Assembly: GCF_005780165.1 (NCBI RefSeq)
Contig: NZ_VAUV01000015.1
Span: 62,001-126,000, forward strand
Length of the DNA stretch: 64,000 nucleotides
Origin: Phragmitibacter flavus
GTDB taxonomy: Bacteria > Verrucomicrobiota > Verrucomicrobiia > Verrucomicrobiales > Verrucomicrobiaceae
Reading direction: 5' to 3'
A program made the translations under genes and the position numbers. The notes beneath the pieces are model-generated. The model made no database searches. It saw only the letters and a program-made list of their open reading frames with translations, and was not told the DNA's origin. This document shows, piece by piece, positions 32,251 through 42,530 of the stretch (within the stretch, counting starts at the first letter, position 1; each line of letters opens with the position of its first letter).

Positions 32251-33101
32251 CGGTGGATTTGATGACGTGTGATGTGGGCGCTGAGGCGGCTTCGCCAGAG
32301 GCGTTTGCCGATTTCTTGGTGTCGCGAACGACGGATGCTTGGGATGGTGGGGCGGATGTGGTGTTGTTCCCGGAGTTTTCGTGGCTGGGTTTGGAACGGT
32401 TTGTGGAGGGTGGACCTGGGGCTTTGCAGGCGGTGGGGAAATTGTTTTGGGAGGAATTGTGGCCGGGGATGTCGTCGAAGTTGACGAGATCGGACAAGGC
32501 GGTGGTGCTGGGGACGGTGCCGTTTGTGGGAACGGATGGGATGTTGCGCAATCGGGCTCCGGTGGTGGTGGGCGATCATGTGGGGTATCAGGACAAGTTG
32601 AATCTGACGCCTTGGGAGTCGGCGTTTTCTCCTGGGGAGGGAGTGCAGTTGTTTTCGCTGGGCGGAGTGAGGTTTGCAGTGATCATCTGTTTGGACATTG
32701 AGATCCCGGAGCTGTCAGTGGCGCTGCGGGGGAAGGGGGTCGACTTAATTCTGGTTCCGAGTGCGACGGAGAGTGTGCTGGGGGTGGAGCGGGTGGGAAG
32801 ATGTGCGAGTGCGCGGGCGGTGGAGCTCGGTTGTTATGTGGGGGTGAGCCATTTGGTCGGAAGGGCGAAGTCGGAGTTGGTGGATGAAAATGTGGGACGA
32901 CTGGCGTGGTTGACGCCGTCGCAGGTTCCGTTTGAAAAGGACGAACGGGAGTCGGGTTCGGCGATTTTTGAGTCGGGATTTGAGGTGAACCGGGTGGTGG
33001 TGGACGGGGCGAAGCTGGCGCGGATGAGGAGGCGGCGCGCGGAGACGAATCCGTCGTTGTTGTCGGTGGACTTGCCGCGGGTGATGGACGAGAATTTGTG
33101 A
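32238..33101 (+). CDS. Carbon-nitrogen hydrolase (nitrilase superfamily)
   Basis: The ATG at 32238 lies inside the end of the acetyltransferase gene. The 287-residue product has the nitrilase triad: E46 in FPEFSW, K120 in YQDKLNLTPWE and C151 in IICLDIEIPEL. The strands VVLFPEF and LILVPSATES fit the alpha-beta-beta-alpha fold. It should hydrolyse an amide or nitrile in the cytoplasm. Coupling to a GNAT protein, as in the YhcX fusion family, suggests the two act on the same amine or amide substrate. Confidence 0.85.
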   Translation: MAELTVDLMTCDVGAEAASPEAFADFLVSRTTDAWDGGADVVLFPEFSWLGLERFVEGGPGALQAVGKLFWEELWPGMSSKLTRSDKAVVLGTVPFVGTDGMLRNRAPVVVGDHVGYQDKLNLTPWESAFSPGEGVQLFSLGGVRFAVIICLDIEIPELSVALRGKGVDLILVPSATESVLGVERVGRCASARAVELGCYVGVSHLVGRAKSELVDENVGRLAWLTPSQVPFEKDERESGSAIFESGFEVNRVVVDGAKLARMRRRRAETNPSLLSVDLPRVMDENL

Positions 33102-33157
33102 GGCGCGGTCAGGCGGTTGGCTGCGATGAAAATCAGAAATCCAATTCAAATCGGTCT

Positions 33158-33595
33158 ATGAAAATCATCGAAGAGTTCAAGTCGTTCGTTATGCGGGGCA
33201 ATGTGATCGATCTCGCAGTCGGGGTGATCATTGGGGGAGCGTTCGGAAAGATTGTGGCATCGGCGGTGGAGGACTTGGTGATGCCGTTTGTGGGCATCGT
33301 GGCGAATGCGGATTTTAGCAGTTTGTATGTGCCGCTGACGCAGGCAGGCAGGGAGGCGGTGGCCAATGGGGTGACCACTCTCGCGGAAGCGAAGAAGGTG
33401 GGGCCGGTTTTTGCGTATGGCAATTTCCTCACCATTTTCCTCAACTTTTTGATCGTCGCATTTTGCATTTTTATGCTGATCAAAATTCTTAACAGGCTGC
33501 ACAGGAAGAAAGAGGCGGAGCCAGCAGCTCCTTCGCCGCCGCCGGATGAGGTGGTGCTGTTGAGGGAGATTCGGGATTTGTTGAAGGAGAAGTAG
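33158..33595 (+). CDS. mscL: Large-conductance mechanosensitive channel
   Basis: The 145-residue protein is taken from the ATG at 33158. It has the MscL N-terminal helix (MKIIEEFKSFVMRGNVIDLAVGVIIGGAFGKIV), a periplasmic loop, a second membrane helix (FLTIFLNFLIVAFCIFMLIK) and a cytoplasmic helix with a Pro-rich linker (PAAPSPPPDEVVLLREIRDLL). The length and both helices match the family. It opens under membrane tension to relieve osmotic shock. It is a single gene; heptad repeats begin three bases after its stop. Confidence 0.94.
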   Translation: MKIIEEFKSFVMRGNVIDLAVGVIIGGAFGKIVASAVEDLVMPFVGIVANADFSSLYVPLTQAGREAVANGVTTLAEAKKVGPVFAYGNFLTIFLNFLIVAFCIFMLIKILNRLHRKKEAEPAAPSPPPDEVVLLREIRDLLKEK

Positions 33596-33597
33596 GA

Positions 33598-33618
33598 GGT
33601 TCTTGGTTCTTGGTTCTT
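33598..33618. repeat. Three tandem heptads GGTTCTT
   Basis: Three exact GGTTCTT units directly follow the mscL stop. The same unit is repeated five times at 9530-9564, so it is a dispersed intergenic repeat of this genome. Confidence 0.75.
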
Positions 33619-33699
33619 GGCTTGCGAGTCGGGAGGTTCTGAAATGGAGCCTCCTTACGTCGGCTGCTACAATTGGGGAGTTGGTGACGTTATGGGGAG

Positions 33700-35802
33700 A
33701 TGACGATCACGCGTTTTTTGTTGGTGGGTTTGAGCTTGTGGATGATGGGGATGGGGAGTGGGGGGGTGAGGGGAGAGACGGCGATGGATCGGTGGTTTGA
33801 AAAGGAGGTGAAGGCGATTGAAGGAGGGCTGGAGCGGGAGGTGAAGACGAAGGAAGATTGGCTGGCGAAGAAGGGGGAATATCGTCGGCAGCTGGCGGAG
33901 ATGCTGGGGCTTGATCCGATGCCGGAGAGGACGGATTTGAAGGCGACGAAGACGGGGGAGTTCGAGCACGAGGGGATCGTCGTGGAGAAGCTGCATTATC
34001 AGTCGATGCCGGGGTTGTATGTGACGGCGAATTTGTATCGGCCGAAGGTGGTGAACGAGCGGTTGCCGACGGTGCTTTATCTTTCCGGGCATGCGGACAA
34101 GCAGAAGGATGGGGTGAGTTTTGGCAACAAGTCGGGGTATTCGCATCATGGGGTGTGGTATGCGAAGCATGGGTTTGTTTGTTTGATCATCGACACGGTG
34201 CAATTGGGGGAGATTCGGGGTCATCATCATGGCACGCACCGGTTGGGGCGCTTCTGGTGGATGTCGCGTGGGTATACGCCAGCGGGGGTGGAGGCTTGGG
34301 CGGGGATTCGGGGACTGGATTATCTGGAGACGCGGTCGGAGGTGGACAAAACGCGCTTTGGGGTGGCGGGTCGAAGTGGCGGCGGCGCCTATTCCTGGTG
34401 GGTGGCGGCGCTGGATGAGCGGGTGAAGGTGGCGGTGCCGACGGCGGGGATCACGACATTAAAAAATCATGTGGTGGATGGAAAGGTGTCCGGTCATTGC
34501 GACTGCATGTTCATGGTGAATTCGTATCAATGGGATTTCGACAAGGTGGCGGCGCTGGTGGCACCAAGACCATTGTTGATCGCAAACACGGACAAGGATC
34601 CGATTTTTCCGCTGGATGGGGTGGTGAAGGTTTATGAGGGGGCGCGGCGGATTTATGGATTGCTGGGGGCGGAGAAGAACATTGGATTGCACATTGCGGA
34701 GGGCGGTCATGCGAATGTGCAGCCGCTGAACGTGGGTGAGTTCCACTGGATGACGCGGTTTTTGCAGGGAGCGGAGGCGATGAGCACTTTTGACGGGGCG
34801 GCAGTGCCTTCGGGGGTGGCGATGGAAAAGCTGCGGGTGTTTGAGGGGGAGTTGCCGAAGGATGAGATCAACACGACGGTGGACGAGGTGTTTGTAAAAG
34901 GGGCGGTCGTGTCTGAGGTGCCAGGGAATGAGAAGGCGTGGGAGAAGATGCGGGATGGGTGGAGGAAGGATTTGGAGACGAAGACTTCGTTTCGGAATGC
35001 GAGGATTGGAGATCAAAGTGGGAAAAGCGTTTCAGAGGATCAGGCGGAGGGAGATGGGCTGGTGATGAAGAGGCATCGCCTGTTTATAGATGATGAAGTT
35101 TCGTTGGAGTTGTTTCTGGTGCATTCCGCCAAGGTGAAGCCTGAGGAGTTGGACTTGGTGGTTTTGAATGTGCTGGACGATGAAGGATGGGGGACTTTTG
35201 CGAATACTTATGGAGCAGCGTTTGGAGAGTTGTTGCCGAAGGGAACGAAGGCGGAGGTTGATGAGGAGGCGTTTGAGGCGGAGCGGAAGATGTTTGGCAA
35301 TTTTAAGTGGGGCATGGCGTATGTGGCACCGCGTGGGGAGGGGCCGACGGCGTTTGTTGGGACGGAGAAGGAGCGGACACAGTGGTTGAGGAAGTTTTAT
35401 TTGTTGGGGACGACGCTGGAGACGGAGCAGGTGTTGGATGTGCGGTGTGCGATTCGCGGATTGCGGGCGGTAGAGGGGTTGAAGGAGACAAAATTGTGGC
35501 TGCAGGCTTCGAGGGGGCAGGCGGTGAATGCGGTTTATGCCTCCCTGTTTGAGGAAGGCATCACGCGGTTGGACTTGCATGAGATGCCGGGATCGCATCG
35601 GGAGGTCAATGCGCCGAATTGTTTGAATGTGCTGAAGTTTTTGGATGTGCCTCAGGCGGTGGCGATGGCGGCGGAACGGACTAGGGTGATTATTTACGGA
35701 GGTGAAGATGAAGCTTGGGAGTTGCCGATGGGGGTGGCGGAGAAACTGGAATGGGGTGGGGAGAAGGGGCGGGGGGTGCAGTTGCGCAAGGAGGGGCACT
35801 GA
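33700..35802 (+). CDS. Exported alpha/beta hydrolase, acetylxylan-esterase-like
   Basis: This 700-residue protein has a signal peptide (FLLVGLSLWMMGMGSGGVRGE). The central hydrolase domain at about 95-370 has LPTVLYLSGHADKQKDG, nucleophile elbow FGVAGRSGGGAYSWW, Asp in IANTDKDPIFP and His in IAEGGHANV. It resembles the acetylxylan esterase (AXE1/CE7) and related dienelactone-hydrolase-like enzymes that verrucomicrobia use on acylated plant glycans. The C-terminal 280 residues form a further domain of unclear type, unusually long for the family, perhaps a second hydrolase-like fold without a clear nucleophile. Substrate is inferred. Confidence 0.7.
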   Translation: MTITRFLLVGLSLWMMGMGSGGVRGETAMDRWFEKEVKAIEGGLEREVKTKEDWLAKKGEYRRQLAEMLGLDPMPERTDLKATKTGEFEHEGIVVEKLHYQSMPGLYVTANLYRPKVVNERLPTVLYLSGHADKQKDGVSFGNKSGYSHHGVWYAKHGFVCLIIDTVQLGEIRGHHHGTHRLGRFWWMSRGYTPAGVEAWAGIRGLDYLETRSEVDKTRFGVAGRSGGGAYSWWVAALDERVKVAVPTAGITTLKNHVVDGKVSGHCDCMFMVNSYQWDFDKVAALVAPRPLLIANTDKDPIFPLDGVVKVYEGARRIYGLLGAEKNIGLHIAEGGHANVQPLNVGEFHWMTRFLQGAEAMSTFDGAAVPSGVAMEKLRVFEGELPKDEINTTVDEVFVKGAVVSEVPGNEKAWEKMRDGWRKDLETKTSFRNARIGDQSGKSVSEDQAEGDGLVMKRHRLFIDDEVSLELFLVHSAKVKPEELDLVVLNVLDDEGWGTFANTYGAAFGELLPKGTKAEVDEEAFEAERKMFGNFKWGMAYVAPRGEGPTAFVGTEKERTQWLRKFYLLGTTLETEQVLDVRCAIRGLRAVEGLKETKLWLQASRGQAVNAVYASLFEEGITRLDLHEMPGSHREVNAPNCLNVLKFLDVPQAVAMAAERTRVIIYGGEDEAWELPMGVAEKLEWGGEKGRGVQLRKEGH

Positions 35803-35810
35803 GGAAAGAG

Positions 35811-35860
35811 TGGCGCTTCGCGCTTGGGAATGATGGCCGGTCTGGAGGCCGGCGCTCCCA
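35811..35860. repeat. REP-like palindrome after the esterase gene
   Basis: GCCGG (35836-35840) and CCGGC (35849-35853) form a hairpin flanked by TGGGA (35825-35829) and TCCCA (35856-35860), giving a two-part stem; a short GCG-CTTC-GCG hairpin precedes it. It lies just after the stop at 35802, where it may also help end transcription. It is a typical extragenic palindrome. Confidence 0.6.
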
Positions 35861-35961
35861 GGGGGGCGGATTATGAATGGAATCTCATTGGCTCTGGCGG
35901 GGATGCTGCTTGATAATCTGGGGTGCGCGGCTATTCTTGGTGTAATTCTTTCTTCCTATTC

Positions 35962-38900
35962 ATGAGTTTCGCGTTGCCCCGCACGCTGGCTTTTTCGGTA
36001 GCTGCTGCGGCCCTTGGATGGGCGTCGGTTGGTTTTGCTGACGTCAGTTACAATTTTGAGATCAAGCCGATTTTGGCGGAGCACTGTTTTAAGTGTCACG
36101 GTCAGGATGAAAAGGAGCGCAAAGCGGATCTGCAACTGGACGATCGGGAAAATGTGATCGCGATGGACGCGATTGTGCCGGGGAGATCGGATGTTGGAAC
36201 GCTGATCGAGAGGATTGTGACGACGGACGTGGATGAAATCATGCCGCCGCCGGAGGAGCACAAACCGTTAAAGCCGGAGCAGATCGAGTTGATCAAACGC
36301 TGGTTGGCGGAAGGGGCAAAGTTTGAAAAACACTGGTCGTTCATTCCGCCGGTGATGCCGCAGGTGCCGACGGTGAAAACCGAGGGAGGGGCGCGGGTGG
36401 TGAATGAGGTGGATGCTTTTGTGCTGAAGCGTTTGGAGGAGAAGGGGATGAACCAGGCGGCGGAGGCGACTCGTGAGGCTTGGTTGCGGCGGGTGACGTT
36501 TGATTTGACCGGGCTTCCTCCGACGCTGGCCGAGCAGGATGCGTTTTTTGCGGATCAATCCGAGGGAGCGCGGGCGAAGGTGGTGGATCGGTTGTTATCC
36601 GCTCCTGAGTATGGGGAGCACATGGCGGTGGGGTGGCTGGATGTGGCGCGGTTTGCGGACACATTTGGCCGGCATGAGGATCATGACAGTCAGACCTGGC
36701 CTTATCGGGACTGGGTGATCCGGGCGTTTAATGACAACCTGCCGTATGACCAGTTTGTGAAGTGGCAGACGGCGGGGGACATGATGCCGGGGGCGACGCA
36801 GGACATGTATCTGGCGACGGTTTTCAACCGGCTTCCGCAGCAAAGCAACGAGGCGGGGAGTGATGAGGAGGAGTTTCGGCAGGAGATTGTGGCCGACCGG
36901 GTGAATACCAACGGGATTGCTTTCCTGGGACTCAGCATGGAGTGCGCGCGTTGTCACGATCACAAGTATGATCCAATTTCAACGCGCGAGTATTACAGCA
37001 TGGCGGCTTTTCTGAACAACATTGATGAGTGCGGGTTGTATACAGTTTACACGACCAATATTCCTGCGCCATCCATGTTCATCTATGAGGGTGATGACGA
37101 GCGGCAGCATGCCAATGTGAAGTTGAAGATGCAGTTCAAGGAGGCGGAGCGCGAGGCGACGTTGCCGGAAGCGAAGAGGCGTTTTGAGCGGTGGCTGAAA
37201 GAGCTTGAGGGGCGTCCGGCGGCTGCGAAGCCTTTGGTGCATCTGGATTTCGAAGGGTATTTGCAGAAGGAGGAGAAGACGCTGAAGAACTTGGCGGATG
37301 CGGACAGATCGGGCTTGCTGCGTCGGCGCACGGACTTTGCAGAGGGGCACATCGGGCAGGCACTTTATTTTAAAGAGGACAATGCAGTCACGGTTCCTGG
37401 AGTGGGTCAGTATAGCCGCACGCAGCCATTCAGTTTTTCCATCTGGTTGAAGCCGACAGTGTCTCAGGAGCGGGCGTTGGTGGTGCATTATTCGCGGGCG
37501 GGACTGGATGCGGGATCACAGGGTTATGAGTTGTTGATGGAAGATGACCGGCTGTCTTTTGCGTTGTGTCATTTCTGGCCGGGCAATGCGATGCGGGTGA
37601 AGATGAATCAGCCGCTGACGCTGAGTGCCTGGTCGATGGTGACGGTGACTTATGATGGATCGAGCCGTGCGGCGGGTATCAAAATGTATCTCAACGGGTT
37701 GCCTGCGGTGACGGAGGTGGATCGGGACCGGCTCTACAAGGACATAAAGCACAGTGCAACCTTCATGGACAAGGACGGGGTGAATGCGCCGACGTTGACG
37801 GTGTCGGGTCGGCACAACGACAAGTCGCTGGACAAAACTTATGTGGATGAGTTCTATTTTTGGGATCGGGAACTGGCACCGGTGGAGGTGAAGTTGTTGG
37901 GGAATCGGGATGCGGCGAACAAGCCGGAGGATTGGTTCGCGTGGTGGCTGAGGGAGAAGGATCCGGTGTGGCGCAAACTTTCGCAGGAGTTGAAGGAGTT
38001 GCGGGATGAGGAGAACGTCATCGCGATGAGGATGAAGGAGGTGATGGTGATGCGGGAGATTCCAGAGGAGAAAAGACGCCCGACCTTTGTGCAGGAGCGG
38101 GGGCATTTTCAGGCGATTGGCGAACGGGTGAGGCCGGATGTGCCGGCGAGTGTGTTTGAGTTTCCGGAGGATCTGCCGCGCACTCGATTGGGCTACGCGG
38201 AGTGGTTGGTGGACCGTCGCAATCCGCTCACGGCGCGGGTGTTTGTGAACCGGATCTGGCAGCAGTTTTTCGGGCGCGGACTGGTGGTGACGAGTGAGGA
38301 CTTTGGGGTGCAGGGCCAGCTACCGACGCATCCGGAACTGATGGACTGGCTGGCGGTGTGGTTCATGGACAACGGTTGGGATGTGAAGGCGCTGTGCCGG
38401 TTGCTGGTGTTGTCGGCAACTTATGGTCAGGACAGCATGCCGGTGGAGCGACGCTGGTTGGAGGATGACCTGGACAACGCGTTGCTGGCGCGGGGTCCGC
38501 GCACACGGCTGTCGGCGGAGCAGTTGCGGGACAATGTGCTGGCGGTGAGTGGGTTGTTGGTAAAGGATTTGGGTGGGCCGCCAACGAAGCCGTATCAGCC
38601 GGCCGGCCTGTGGGAAGATTCAGGAACGCAGCACAGTTATCATCAGGATCACGGGGCGAGATTGTTTCGGAGAAGTTGTTATACTTTTTGGCGGAGGACC
38701 TTGCCGCCTCCTTCGATGACGGTGTTTGATGCGCCGACGCGGGAATTTTGCAAGTCGCGCAGGGACCGAAGTTCGACGCCGTTGCAGGCGTTGGTGTTGT
38801 TCAATGATCCGCAATTCTTGGAGGCGGCGCGGGTGTTGGCCGAGAAATTGGTGCGTGACCATCCAGGCGACGATCTGGCGCGCGTGGAGACGGCTTTTCG

Positions 38901-39126
38901 TTTGTTCACCGGGCGCAAAGCTGATGCAATGGAGCGGGAGGTGTTGACGGCGTTGTTGCGGGATCAACGAAGTTATTTTGCAGGATGTCCCGAGGAGGCT
39001 GAGCGCTTGCGCAGTGAGAATGGCGAGGCACCGGTGGCGAAGGAACTTTCGGCGGTGGAGGTGGCGGCTTCGACGATGCTGACGCGGGCGTTGTTGGGTT
39101 ATGAGGACAGTGTGGTGAAGCCGTGA
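35962..39126 (+). CDS. PSCyt1-DUF1549-LamG-DUF1553 protein (set 1)
   Basis: The protein has 1054 residues from the ATG at 35962, with a signal peptide ending near GFADVS. A planctomycete-type cytochrome c domain (PSCyt1) carries CFKCHGQ at about residue 43. DUF1549 (about 145-350) contains [11 protein letters not shown], a Trp/Tyr-rich centre and a second haem-like motif [13 protein letters not shown] at about 329. A LamG-type jelly roll is inserted at about 477-637 ([13 protein letters not shown]-like [19 protein letters not shown]). DUF1553 follows at about 735-1035 ([37 protein letters not shown]). Function of this family is unknown; a periplasmic redox role on polysaccharide or sulfated substrates has been suggested. 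The DUF1501 partner follows. Confidence 0.85.
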   Translation: MSFALPRTLAFSVAAAALGWASVGFADVSYNFEIKPILAEHCFKCHGQDEKERKADLQLDDRENVIAMDAIVPGRSDVGTLIERIVTTDVDEIMPPPEEHKPLKPEQIELIKRWLAEGAKFEKHWSFIPPVMPQVPTVKTEGGARVVNEVDAFVLKRLEEKGMNQAAEATREAWLRRVTFDLTGLPPTLAEQDAFFADQSEGARAKVVDRLLSAPEYGEHMAVGWLDVARFADTFGRHEDHDSQTWPYRDWVIRAFNDNLPYDQFVKWQTAGDMMPGATQDMYLATVFNRLPQQSNEAGSDEEEFRQEIVADRVNTNGIAFLGLSMECARCHDHKYDPISTREYYSMAAFLNNIDECGLYTVYTTNIPAPSMFIYEGDDERQHANVKLKMQFKEAEREATLPEAKRRFERWLKELEGRPAAAKPLVHLDFEGYLQKEEKTLKNLADADRSGLLRRRTDFAEGHIGQALYFKEDNAVTVPGVGQYSRTQPFSFSIWLKPTVSQERALVVHYSRAGLDAGSQGYELLMEDDRLSFALCHFWPGNAMRVKMNQPLTLSAWSMVTVTYDGSSRAAGIKMYLNGLPAVTEVDRDRLYKDIKHSATFMDKDGVNAPTLTVSGRHNDKSLDKTYVDEFYFWDRELAPVEVKLLGNRDAANKPEDWFAWWLREKDPVWRKLSQELKELRDEENVIAMRMKEVMVMREIPEEKRRPTFVQERGHFQAIGERVRPDVPASVFEFPEDLPRTRLGYAEWLVDRRNPLTARVFVNRIWQQFFGRGLVVTSEDFGVQGQLPTHPELMDWLAVWFMDNGWDVKALCRLLVLSATYGQDSMPVERRWLEDDLDNALLARGPRTRLSAEQLRDNVLAVSGLLVKDLGGPPTKPYQPAGLWEDSGTQHSYHQDHGARLFRRSCYTFWRRTLPPPSMTVFDAPTREFCKSRRDRSSTPLQALVLFNDPQFLEAARVLAEKLVRDHPGDDLARVETAFRLFTGRKADAMEREVLTALLRDQRSYFAGCPEEAERLRSENGEAPVAKELSAVEVAASTMLTRALLGYEDSVVKP

Positions 39127-39164
39127 TACTGAGTGAAAAGGGATAAGTGAAAAGTGAAAAGCTT

Positions 39165-40682
39165 ATGATGAATGACTTATCCAATTCGAGTGCCTGCACA
39201 GGTGCGTGGTCGGCGGCGGGAATGTCGCGTCGGGAGGTGCTCTCGAAGATGGGGATGGGGCTTGGGGGGATGGCGTTGGCGGACATGATGGGTGGGGGAG
39301 GGACAAAGTTGGCGGCGGCTGAAGCGTCTTCAATGGCGGCGGCTCGGGTGGGTGGATTGTCTCATCTGCCGGATTTTGCGCCCAAGGCGAAGAGGGTGAT
39401 CTTTTTGTTCATGAGCGGTGGTCCGTCGCAATTTGAGAGTTTTGATTACAAACCGGTGTTGCAGAAGAACCAAGGGGATGAGTTCCCGGCTTCGTTCAGA
39501 AAGGGCGGCAAACCTTTGGGAATGTCGGGGGCGCAGAGCAAGTTCACGATGGTGGGCTCGCCGTTTGAGTTTCGTCAGCACGGGCAGAGTGGGGCGTGGA
39601 TAAGTTCGCTATTTCCGCACACGGCGAAGGTGGCGGATGATCTTTGTTTTGTGAAGAGCATGACGAGCGATGCGGTGAATCATGATCCGGCTTTGACGTT
39701 CATGCAGACGGGTTCTCAGTTGCCAGGGAGACCGAGCATGGGGGCGTGGTTGAATTATGGACTGGGCACGGACAATGCGGATCTGCCGAGTTTTGTGGTG
39801 CTGATCAGCAAGCGCGGAGTGGACCAGCCATTGAGTTACCGGTTGTGGGACAGCGGGTTTTTGCCGTCGCATCACTCCGGGGTGCATTTTCGGACTGGCA
39901 AGGATGCGGTGCTGTTCTTGAGCGAACCGGCGGGGGTGTCGCGGGCATCAACGCGGCGGATGTTGGATGCGTTGAAGGAGATGCATACGGAGAAGATGAG
40001 GGCGATGCCGGATGCGGGGGTAAATGCGAGGATTGAGCAGTATGAGATGGCCTTTCGGATGCAGGCGAGTGTGCCTGAGGCGACGGATTTGAGTTCCGAG
40101 CCGGAGCACATTTTTAAGTTGTATGGCGATGACGCGAAAAAAACGGGGAGCTTTGCGGCGAATTGCATTCAGGCGCGTCGACTGGCGGAACGCGGGGTGA
40201 AGTTCATCCAGTTGTATCATCCGGGTTGGGATCACCATGGCGGGCTTTGTGAGGAGTCGGCTTATCCGACTTCGGCTCGTGAAGTGGACCAGCCATGTGC
40301 AGCGTTGCTAACGGATTTGAAGAATCGTGACATGTTGAAGGACACCTTGGTGATCTGGGGTGGAGAGTTTGGCCGGACGAGTTATTCACAGGGGAATTTC
40401 TCGAAGAAAGAGACCGGAACTCCCGCCTACGGCAGAGATCATCATCGCGATTGTTTCACATTCTGGATGGCAGGTGGTGGCATCAAGGGTGGGCTGACTT
40501 ACGGGGAGAGTGATGAACTGGGATACAATGTGGGCCGCGATGCGGTGACGGTGAATGATTTCCATGCAACGGTGCTGCACCTGTTGGGGATCAATCACGA
40601 GCGCTTCACTTATCGGTTCCAAGGCCGTGATTTCCGACTGACAGATGTGGCGGGAAATGTGGTTAAGGCTATAATGGCCTGA
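39165..40682 (+). CDS. DUF1501 protein, partner of set 1
   Basis: The 505-residue protein from the ATG at 39165 has a twin-arginine-like signal (MSRREVLSKMGMGLGGMALADMM). DUF1501 proteins belong to the alkaline phosphatase/sulfatase fold. Seen here are VIFLFMSGGPSQFESFDYKP, FRQHGQSGAWISSLFPHTA, HDPALTFMQTGSQLPGRPSMGAW, TLVIWGGEFGRTSYSQGN and GRDHHRDCFTFWMAGGGIKGG, blocks that match the metal-binding loops of that fold. Its stop TGA overlaps the ATG of the next gene by one base. It is the constant companion of DUF1549/DUF1553 genes; substrate unknown. Confidence 0.85.
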   Translation: MMNDLSNSSACTGAWSAAGMSRREVLSKMGMGLGGMALADMMGGGGTKLAAAEASSMAAARVGGLSHLPDFAPKAKRVIFLFMSGGPSQFESFDYKPVLQKNQGDEFPASFRKGGKPLGMSGAQSKFTMVGSPFEFRQHGQSGAWISSLFPHTAKVADDLCFVKSMTSDAVNHDPALTFMQTGSQLPGRPSMGAWLNYGLGTDNADLPSFVVLISKRGVDQPLSYRLWDSGFLPSHHSGVHFRTGKDAVLFLSEPAGVSRASTRRMLDALKEMHTEKMRAMPDAGVNARIEQYEMAFRMQASVPEATDLSSEPEHIFKLYGDDAKKTGSFAANCIQARRLAERGVKFIQLYHPGWDHHGGLCEESAYPTSAREVDQPCAALLTDLKNRDMLKDTLVIWGGEFGRTSYSQGNFSKKETGTPAYGRDHHRDCFTFWMAGGGIKGGLTYGESDELGYNVGRDAVTVNDFHATVLHLLGINHERFTYRFQGRDFRLTDVAGNVVKAIMA

Positions 40683-42526
40683 TGATTTCGCGCTTAATCC
40701 GAGCTTCCGTCGCCAGGACGGGGGTGTTTGTGGTGTTGATTTTGATGTCGATGGGAGGCGTGATGGTGGCGTCGGCCCAGGAGCGAATGCATGAGCTGAA
40801 GCTGGATTTGGATGCGGTGCTGAAGTTGCCGGATTTGTGGGATCTGACACCTGAGACGCTTGCCGAAAGGTGTCCTGCCGAGGGATTTGAGTCGAATCCG
40901 TTTTTTAAGTGGGCGGCAGAGGAGACGAGTGGGAACCGGTTCGCGTTTTTTTCGCGTCAGCCGTTTGCCAATGTGAAGGTCGAAGCGTCTTTGTTTGGCG
41001 GGACGGTGTTGGTGAACACGATGGTGGTGCAGTTTACCAACAACAAGGTTACCGAGGTGTTGGTGGTGTTGCATGGCACGGAGGTGGATGGGCTGTTGGG
41101 ACTGGATGAGTTTGATGCGAAGAAGTCGGCCTGTGCGACGGGCCTGGTGGGTTTGGTGGGAGCGCAAGCGATGGGGCAGAAGCGGTATTTTGGAAGCAAG
41201 TTGGTGCGGTCATTGGAGTCGCAGTCCTACTCGGGCAAGGAGGCGACAGCGTGTTTGGATGCGGGGGTTGAAGCGAAGCTTGTGAGGTTTGTGTTGGCTC
41301 CGGCGGGGACTGACCCTGCGGTGTTGCTGGCGCAGCCGGTGGTGGAACTGGAGCGGGGAGCGACGGAGTATTTTTGTGATCTGGATGGGTTGATGAAATT
41401 TCCGCAATCGTGGGAGATGACGCCGGCAAAGTTCGAGGCGGCGTTTGGGGTGGACCGGTCGGGGGATACACCGATTTTTCAATGGTTGAATGCGGAGAAA
41501 ACGGCGGCGCGTTTTTCGAGGCAGCCATTTTCTAATGTGGCGGTGGATCTGACGATGTTTGGTGGTCGCGATCGGGTGGAGGAGGCGGTGTTTGATTTTG
41601 CGGATGGCAAACTTTCTCAGGTATATGTGTCATTATACAACCGGGGGGATAGCGGCCCCATTTCGAAGGATGAGTTTGATGCGAGGTTCAAAAAATCGGG
41701 TCAGGCACTGATTGGGTTGCTCGGTGCGAGGCCGGTGGAGCATCGGTCGACGGCTCCGACGGCGGTGAAGACGACGAGTTGGTTGTGGAACACGCCTCAT
41801 ACGCTGGCCTTGCTGGAGTATAATGCGGAGGCCACCGTGAAGAAGGCGGCGGCGGAGTTTTTAAGGTTGAGAGTTGCGCCGGTGGCGAGGAGGGATCAGT
41901 TGCTGAACATTGCGGCGATTGGTCAGTCGACGACGACGTTGAAGCGTGGGGATCTTTTGCAGTTTGTGAAGAAGGAGTCGAATGGCGATGTGCTGGTGAC
42001 GGGGATCCCGATGGTGGATCAGGGGGCGAAAGGGTATTGTGTGGTGGCTTCGTGCGAGCGGTTGTTTGGGTATTTGAACATTCCTTGTGATCAACATGAG
42101 CTGGCATCGATTGCGGGCAGTGAGGCGGACCGGGGAACGACGGGAGCGGCGTTTGTGGAGGCGTTGAAGAAGATCAACACGCGGTTCAAGGTGCGGTTCA
42201 AAGCGCTCTTGGAGAAGGCTCCGCTGGAACGCAGTGATGCGAGGGAGGCGAGACCGGACCGGTTTGCGAAGATGATTCAGGAACAGATTGACCGTGGGGT
42301 GCCGTTGTTGTGGGCCTTGCAGCTGGGGTTGTTTCCGGAAGAGCCGAACACGGCCTTGCAGGCGGGTGGCGGTCACATGCGGTTGATTATTGGGTATAAT
42401 ATTCCGCGTGAGGAGGTGTTGTTCAGTGACTCATGGGGAGCCGGGCATGAGCTGAAGCGGATGAAGCTGACCGACGCGGTGAATGCGACGTTTGGGGTTT
42501 ATCTGGTGGAGCCGAAGGGACGGTGA
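40682..42526 (+). CDS. Exported C39-like cysteine peptidase with duplicated N-terminal domain
   Basis: The 614-residue protein has an N-terminal signal or anchor (FVVLILMSMGGVMVASAQ). Two copies of a domain follow (about 36-200 and 235-390), aligned by LDxxxKxPxxWxxTP, FSRQPFxNVxVxxxMFGG, EFDARF/EFDAKK and LxGLxGA. The C-terminal third is papain-like of C39/BtrH type with C453 in GYCVVASCERLFGY, H565 in GGGHMRLIIGYN and D583 in FSDSWGAGHE. The start codon overlaps the DUF1501 stop (TGATG), so translation is coupled. A maturation role for the DUF1549/DUF1501 set is possible but unproven. Confidence 0.7.
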   Translation: MISRLIRASVARTGVFVVLILMSMGGVMVASAQERMHELKLDLDAVLKLPDLWDLTPETLAERCPAEGFESNPFFKWAAEETSGNRFAFFSRQPFANVKVEASLFGGTVLVNTMVVQFTNNKVTEVLVVLHGTEVDGLLGLDEFDAKKSACATGLVGLVGAQAMGQKRYFGSKLVRSLESQSYSGKEATACLDAGVEAKLVRFVLAPAGTDPAVLLAQPVVELERGATEYFCDLDGLMKFPQSWEMTPAKFEAAFGVDRSGDTPIFQWLNAEKTAARFSRQPFSNVAVDLTMFGGRDRVEEAVFDFADGKLSQVYVSLYNRGDSGPISKDEFDARFKKSGQALIGLLGARPVEHRSTAPTAVKTTSWLWNTPHTLALLEYNAEATVKKAAAEFLRLRVAPVARRDQLLNIAAIGQSTTTLKRGDLLQFVKKESNGDVLVTGIPMVDQGAKGYCVVASCERLFGYLNIPCDQHELASIAGSEADRGTTGAAFVEALKKINTRFKVRFKALLEKAPLERSDAREARPDRFAKMIQEQIDRGVPLLWALQLGLFPEEPNTALQAGGGHMRLIIGYNIPREEVLFSDSWGAGHELKRMKLTDAVNATFGVYLVEPKGR

Positions 42527-42530
42527 TTTT

